Source: Saccoglossus kowalevskii (taxonomy: Eukaryota; Hemichordata; Enteropneusta; Harrimaniidae). Taken from it: a DNA stretch of 13,553 nucleotides. The stretch is from positions 33,089-46,641 of the forward strand of contig NW_003145292.1 in assembly GCF_000003605.2 (NCBI RefSeq), read 5' to 3'. The position numbers and the translations under genes are program-made. Positions within the stretch are counted from its first letter, which is position 1, and the number at the start of each line of letters is the position of its first letter. Of this stretch, positions 8,786 to 13,553 are shown piece after piece. The notes beneath the pieces are model-generated. The model saw only the letters and a list, made by a program, of their open reading frames with translations, did not search any database and was not told where the DNA came from.

Positions 8786-9657
8786 TTACAACATTCCCCA
8801 AGATTTGATTGCAAGCATTATTGTTTTATTAACCATGGCCATAGCAGTGTTATAAAACATTTTGTATAGTTACCTGTACTTGCAATGATCGATTGTGTCA
8901 TCTAGTTTTGACCCTTGTGTAACTACATGTACATGTAACAATGATTCTATACAGTGTATGCTACTATTAACCCAGCTTCAGTAAACAAGACTTACGATAT
9001 ACTTGTTAAATTACATGGAAGTGCTAAAAGTACCAATCATGACAAACTTAACAGCATGACAAAATGGCAGGATATCGTGAATATTTCATCACTTTAACTC
9101 AGAACACTGTGTAAATTATTCATAGTTTTGAAAGGTTCAGTCATCCAGTCTGCATCAAATCTAATATAAATCATTTTAACCTTCAGTGAACTTATTTGTT
9201 TTAAAAGTCAGTTCAATAAGATAGACAAAATCAATTTTATCAAGTAATGACGATATACCGTAGTCAGGTTTCTATTATTATTCTATTATTCAAAATGTTT
9301 AAATAGAATATAAGAATTTGCATGTTCATTTATGTTGGTTTGCAATTTCATGTTTTAAATGTGTCTATATCAAAATTATGGAAAGAAATTGTCTATATGT
9401 ACATGTCTCAGTTTAAATTCAGTACATAAAATTCAATAATAATTTTAGCTATATTCTTCCATAACTTTTGTAGCTTTGAAGCAAATAAATCTTGAAAAAA
9501 GGCAACTTACGCTAGATATTTAGTAAAAATTGATGGTAAAGGTGACCCATCAGAACAATTTTGTGAGACTTTGTGTAAATATTTGAGTTATTTAACAGTG
9601 AGAGTAAAATTTTGCATAGACCGGATGACATTACCGTATGTTTTATGTATTTTTCAG
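8786..9657 (+). other. Intron A/B, 3' part
   Basis: No gene is seen. Notable words are TACATGTACATGTAAC near 8924 and GTACATGTC near 9398. The last bases before 9658 form the T-rich acceptor of exon B. Confidence 0.6.
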
Positions 9658-9849
9658 GGTAATGCTGGTATTGGTTTATCAATACTAATAGTGACTGTGA
9701 CAATAATAGTGGCATTAATAGCAGGCTTGTCAGCTATTGGAGTGTGCGAAAGATGCCATGTACAGAGTGGAGGAGTGTATTTTCTCTTATCCCATGTTCT
9801 GGGAACACGTATTGGAGGAACCATCGGTATAATGTACAGCTTTGGCCAG
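9658..9849 (+). CDS. SLC12A8: SLC12A8 exon B: TM2, extramembrane loop and start of TM3
   Basis: The exon has 64 codons, phase 0 at both ends. The acceptor is TTTTTCAG ending at 9657 and the donor is CAG|GTGAGT at 9850. It starts GNAGIGLS, directly continuing FLRTGWMV of exon A (the vertebrate protein has TGWLVGNTG at the join). Residues about 5-29 form a hydrophobic helix (TM2). GVCERCHVQSGGVYFLLSHVLG then gives the SGG-Y motif shared by CCC and amino-acid permease proteins, and GGTIGIMYSFGQ opens TM3. Two cysteines in the CERC segment replace the GERS found in human SLC12A8 as I recall it. The length is a multiple of three and both phases match, so skipping this exon would keep the frame but remove TM2 and half of TM3. 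An open reading frame continuing left from 9571 and right to 9882 is intronic read-through. Confidence 0.95.
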
Positions 9850-11029
9850 GTGAGTGTCAGACTCTTACTACATTATAAATAGTCACAAAATCAGACCCCA
9901 GAACTTGAAGGTATGAGTAGCCTTTTAAGACACATAGATACCATTCTCTGAAAAAACAATAAACCGACTGCATATCTGTAGCTTTTGAAGCTTATATACT
10001 GGGCAGAATATGATATGTTGAAAAAACTGTCAACAAACAAGCTGCTCTCTGATTGGTCTGATTCTTACATGTTTGAGTTGAGTAGCCAATCAAACAAAAT
10101 CTTTCAAGTAGCTTCGCAATCAATTTGAATATCTTGACACTTATAATTAATTGATTTTCTCCATTGATATTCAAAAAAAAAAAAGACATTGGATGTCTGT
10201 CATGAAAAAAAGGATTTATTTACTTGTACTATTAAAGATACTAAAAAAAATTTGGAAAACCAAGACTTATAGTTTTAAAATTGCCAATGCGATAAAAAAC
10301 TGATGATGAAAATGTGTTATATTTTTGTCACTCCTTATTATCAGTTGTTTGCTGCAATAGTTTCCCCAACTCAGGATCATAGGTACTGAAAATACTATGA
10401 TTCACATGGGTTTATCAGCCCAAAGTGATAATTCAATGAAAAAGTTGACATTAATTTAAGTGAAACTTGAATGAGCATAGACTTATGACTAAAATATCTT
10501 GTAATATCATCTACATGGTGTTTGGAATAGACTGAAATTTTATTTCTTCTGAGCTGTTTAAACCATGCAGCATATGTATAAACAAGAAAAGAAAGATGAA
10601 TGTGATAAATAAGATGTTTTTAACCCAATGAATTCATTAGTGAATTGTTAAATGTCAAGTGTGTTATTAGGTTGAAAGTAGGGAATTTTTATTACCGATA
10701 GCAGTAAATTTGTACATAGCCTGATATTCTCATGAGCTTTAACTGTGATAATGTGGATGCCAGTTTACTTTAGACAATTTGTTAGGCAATATGAACTATG
10801 ATAAATAATATTGGGGCACATGCCAAACATTTGATGGTAGCCTAGCAATTATTAATCAAAAATATTCCAATAAGAATGGTAGTTCCATTTGAAATTACAT
10901 TATCTGCTAAACCCAAGCACACCAGGCACCATGAATTTTATTCCTAAAAATGTGTACAGAATAAATATTTAACATATGGTATTTATATTGCTGTCTATTT
11001 TTATGGTTGATGTAAACTTGCTGACATTT
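9850..11029 (+). other. Intron B/C, 5' part
   Basis: No gene is seen. Inverted CCAAT-type pairs (TGATTGG near 10049, CCAATCA near 10085) and a 9-bp inverted repeat TTGAATATC (10125-10133) / GATATTCAA (10166-10174) are present. A 12-base A run follows at about 10173-10184. A minus-strand open frame at 9992-10189 has no recognisable content. Confidence 0.55.
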
Positions 11030-11031
11030 TA

Positions 11032-11138
11032 CAGCAAGTCTCAGAAGTATTGGGGCAGCCAATTTGCAAACTCACTAGCGAATTGGCTAACTGCTTGGGT
11101 TTTGACTAAACAGTTGGCTTTCAAATCTGGCTGGTGCC
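11032..11138 (+). repeat. Left terminal inverted repeat
   Basis: This 107-bp arm begins CAGCAAGTCTCAG and pairs with 11564-11670 at about 101 of 107 positions. Mismatches are scattered substitutions with no indels. Confidence 0.93.
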
Positions 11139-11563
11139 GACTCGTGGTCGGGTCCACTCTGGGCAAATCTAAGTTGCATTAGGGGACATAGAATGTTTTT
11201 ACGTAGCCTGGTAGGTACATGTCTAGATTTCCCTGAATGATTTAATTTGTTACAAGGCGTGCTAATCTAAAAGTAGTTTCCCTGGTAAGCCTGAGAATGG
11301 CCACAGTCAGCTGGCATAAAGCGATAATATGATAACACGTTTCTTACAAATCAGGAAGAAAATGACAAACATTCACATCTAAATGATCCGTCAGTGTAAC
11401 ATTAGCCAACCGCTAAAAAAATCAACGTCATTACACATAGAACACTTTCCCTGATATATTTGAAAGCGAAATCTTCATCCATGTGTCTGATTAGCTCCTA
11501 AAGTATGACGACCATCCCCTGCTGTGATATAGATTCGCCCCAAGTGGGCGTGACCACAAGAAA

Positions 11564-11670
11564 GGCGCCAGCGAGATTCGAAAGCCAACTGTTTAGTCAA
11601 AACTCAAGCAGTTAACCAATTCGCTAGTGAGTTTGCAAATTGGCTTCCCCAATACTTCTGAGACTTGCTG
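11564..11670 (-). repeat. Right terminal inverted repeat
   Basis: This is the inverse of the left arm, beginning GGCGCCAGCGAGATTCG and ending GAGACTTGCTG. It is followed directly by the TA target duplication. Confidence 0.93.
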
Positions 11671-11672
11671 TA

Positions 11673-12634
11673 ATCATGATAAGCTTTTAATTTGTAGTAA
11701 AAATAAAAGTGTTTTCTTTTACATGAATGGTATCTGTAGTGTATTATTTTATACCAATATACAGTAATCAATTGATATTATTATCAAACATTTTTGGTTT
11801 TTTAAAAGCCATATCCTAACATGACTTTGACTTTATTAGTTATAGTCATTCATGTTTTATTAGTTAAAAAATTGGTCATAGTTGGCTTTGATGTTCAAGT
11901 GGTTACACACTAAATCTATACTGGACATCTATACTGTCATGTGGACAATCAGTTGCTTAGAATGAGTGTTCCAGGTATTTAAAAAAATGTCAATTCCTAT
12001 TTAATGTCATACTAAATCTCGAATATTTACTACCTACCAAGAATTAAATATGTGGGATAGAATTGTTACATCAGTTTATAAATTACAAGACAATTACCAT
12101 CCATGTGAAACTAGACAGAAATGAAGTATTTTGTTCTCCTTATAGTGGAGACAGTGTACTCAAATGTTTATTATTTTTAAATTTTATGCTACAATTATAA
12201 ATTGTCACTTGTATTTTCTTACATTATTGTGAGACAAATTGTCTCATGAGATTAAAAAACCTGAGACAAAATATTAAAACATGTCTTGTGTCTGGTGAGT
12301 TCTTTTCAATAAATTGGTTGAATGTAGGAGAGCTGAGGAAGAGGTTTCTATTACCAGGACAGCTAACTTAAAATTAACTTGTGATTTTAAAACATGTGGT
12401 TTTCAGCAAAGTGTGTTATTGATTGCTCTAGACTAATATGAGTAATTGTAATGATTAATAAGTAGATGTTTGTGGTTTATATGTTTTATTTATTATAACG
12501 TGTGCTTAATATATTTTGTGAAAAATAATTGTATTGCTTGCTTGCATGACTGGCAGTACTATATGTACCCAGCATAGAATTTGCGACTAATTTCCAGTGT
12601 GTCACTAATCCGTTTTGTGTTTTACTAATTCCAG
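11673..12634 (+). other. Intron B/C, 3' part
   Basis: No gene is seen. A palindrome TGAGACAA-A-TTGTCTCA lies at 12230-12246, with a further CTGAGACAAAA shortly after. The stretch ends in the pyrimidine-rich acceptor of exon C, with a TACTAAT-like branch sequence at about 12623. Confidence 0.6.
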
Positions 12635-12869
12635 ACTGTTGCATGTGCTTTATATTGCACTGGTTTTGGAGAGTCTGTTGCCGCAACATTTGGATGGGTC
12701 GACAACACATGGGCAGTTCGTGGGGTCGGCATTGCTGTTATATTATTACTATTGGCTATTAACATAGCTGGTGTCAGATGGGTGGTCAAATTACAATTGG
12801 TTTTACTTGGAATACTTGGCATTGCTACGTTAGATTTTGTCATCGGTACCTTTTCACATACTGATCCAG
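12635..12869 (+). CDS. SLC12A8: SLC12A8 exon C: end of TM3, TM4 and TM5
   Basis: The exon is 235 nt, 78 codons plus one base, so it ends in phase 1. The acceptor is TTTTACTAATTCCAG ending at 12634, with a TACTAAT-like branch sequence close by; the donor is CCAG|GTAATG at 12870. The translation begins TVACALYCTGFGES, completing TM3 after FGQ of exon B. It then gives a short loop with WVDNTWAVRG, a hydrophobic helix VGIAVILLLLAINIAGV (TM4), the basic/amphipathic RWVVKLQ turn, and TM5 LVLLGILGIATLDFVIG, ending FSHTDP. Vertebrate SLC12A8 shows the same order (TGFAES, WAVRG, INLAGV, STLDFVVGSFTH, DP). No downstream exon was found in the remaining 684 bases, so the next coding exon (GFIGYS region of the family) lies beyond the window. 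Minus-strand open frames across this exon are shadows. Confidence 0.95.
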
Positions 12870-13553
12870 GTAATGTACATTATTGATCAGAGCTGTCATC
12901 TGTCAACCTGAGTGTCAGTTTAGTCAGACACTCCACATTTTAGACAGGTGAAACATTTTATTTGACATGCTAAATTTCTACAAACTTGTCAATTTTGATT
13001 GAAAATTCCCTGTAACATACAAAATAAAGATAAATAACCAGCAGAAATAGACTACATGTCTGTGGCTACAGACTAGTGATAAGTCATTGATTTCTATATA
13101 GATTTTACACAGGCACAGGTCATTTCCTGGCTATAACCTTAAAAGGCATTTTCCTTAGAGCGTACAGTCAATCTAATGTTGTCTTCACGATCTCAATCTA
13201 AGGCATTTTTTGGAAATGTTGGCCTTGCATTTGGGGGTGTATTCGAAATAACCAAGTTCAAGCCCTGTTTGGCTGCAATTCTCAGAGGCGAACTACATTT
13301 GTACAACTGAAGTAAACAGTCAAAAACTCTCAGAAAACTGTACTTTGGGCAGTACCGTTGAGACTGTCCTGAACAACTAAAACATTTCGGCCATCATAGG
13401 GTACTGTGGGCATCATATTCTAAAAAATAAAATCTGCTCATTGATTTATTACTTCATGTCACAATTACCACAGACATTGCAAGGGTGTCTGCTGTGATTA
13501 TGTTGCTTTTGTGGTAATGTTCTACTAACATTTATATTTAACAACTCATCAAA
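12870..13553 (+). other. Start of the intron after exon C
   Basis: The GTAATG donor is followed by non-coding sequence to the end of the window. I looked for the next SLC12A8 exon (GFIGYS-like) and did not find it. An imperfect 17-bp hairpin with a 9-nt loop lies at 13460-13502. Confidence 0.6.
13460..13502. repeat. Imperfect 17-bp hairpin
   Basis: The arm CACAATTACCACAGACA (13460-13476) faces TGTCTGCTGTGATTATG (13486-13502) across the loop TTGCAAGGG, with about 13 Watson-Crick pairs and one G-T. The six loop-proximal pairs are perfect. No further flanking pairing is seen. Confidence 0.6.

Larger units (their letters stand above)
11032..11670. mobile_element. Complete 639-bp TA-flanked inverted-repeat transposon (MITE/foldback)
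   Basis: The left end CAGCAAGTCTCAGAAG at 11032 and the right end CTTCTGAGACTTGCTG finishing at 11670 are exact inverses. The strong terminal inverted repeats are 107 bp each (11032-11138 and 11564-11670) with about 6 mismatches. Weaker complementarity continues inward (for example TGGGCAAATCTA on the left against TAGATTCGCCCC on the right), so the element may be one long diverged palindrome centred near 11351. It is flanked by TA on both sides (11030-11031, 11671-11672), the target duplication expected of Tc1/mariner-like or similar TA-targeting transposases. No transposase is encoded, so it is non-autonomous. It sits in intron B/C and leaves the SLC12A8 splice sites intact. Confidence 0.93.
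6322..12869 (+). other. SLC12A8: SLC12A8-type solute carrier gene, N-terminal half (three internal exons and two complete introns)
   Basis: Three exons splice in frame into 190 residues covering the N-terminal membrane core of a cation-chloride-cotransporter-family protein. The exact order of blocks [61 protein letters not shown] and TLDFV-G is that of vertebrate SLC12A8 (CCC9), as I know that family. Introns of 3192 bp (6466-9657) and 2785 bp (9850-12634) separate them. Human SLC12A8 is about 714 residues, so most of the protein (TM6 onward and the C-terminal region) lies beyond the window. The start codon exon lies upstream: the human protein has only about two dozen residues before PWWK. 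Family members are multi-pass APC-fold membrane proteins. Mammalian SLC12A8 has been linked to polyamine/amino-acid transport and, with dispute, to nicotinamide mononucleotide uptake. The substrate here cannot be read from sequence. Confidence 0.93.

Noticed and set aside
12486-12843. Minus-strand open frames over exon C
   Set aside because: They are antisense shadows of a well-supported + strand exon.
13245-13275. tRNA/SINE B-box-like AAGTTCAAGCCC
   Set aside because: No matching A box or cloverleaf pairing upstream, and no A-rich tail.
1-13553. CRISPR array, phage or bacterial operon
   Set aside because: The tandem units have no unique spacers and the only gene is spliced with GT/AG introns, so the DNA is animal.

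Overview
The window is nuclear DNA from an animal. It is AT-rich (about two thirds A+T), full of tandem and inverted repeats, and contains three short exons with canonical GT/AG splice sites inside kilobase-long introns. No bacterial-style operons are present. The enrichment of ACATGT/TACATGTA words, the intron sizes and the repeat types would suit a mollusc such as a bivalve, or another lophotrochozoan. The host assignment is an inference of low confidence.

The only protein-coding gene I can support lies on the + strand. It is the 5' part of an SLC12A8-type solute carrier (CCC9 branch of the cation-chloride cotransporter family). Exons at 6322-6465, 9658-9849 and 12635-12869 join in frame (phases 0, 0, 1) to give 190 residues. 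These match the N-terminal transmembrane core of vertebrate SLC12A8, from the PWWK motif through about TM5. The initiator exon lies upstream (not convincingly in this window) and the remaining exons lie downstream.

Layout: 1-2590 is unannotated AT-rich DNA with homopolymer tracts. 2591-3139 is a 49-bp tandem array (11 copies plus a partial). 3140-4911 is non-coding with a small cluster of regulatory-looking motifs near 3538-3777. 4912-5058 is a second, unrelated 49-bp array (3 copies). 5139-5293 is an 81-bp tandem duplication. 6322-6465 is SLC12A8 exon A. 6736-7382 is a GC-rich insertion in intron A/B, with many copies of a CTTAGC-N4-GCTAAG palindrome and possible remains of a Harbinger-like transposase. 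8521-8785 is a 30-bp tandem array whose unit carries a perfect CArg-type box (CCTATATAGG) and a CACATG E-box. 9658-9849 is exon B. 11032-11670 is a complete 639-bp inverted-repeat transposon (MITE/foldback) flanked by TA. 12635-12869 is exon C, and the rest is intron.

The most interesting non-genic signals are the intronic CArG/E-box array, the 147-bp higher-order structure of the first 49-bp array, and the palindrome-rich GC island. No undescribed multi-gene system is visible.
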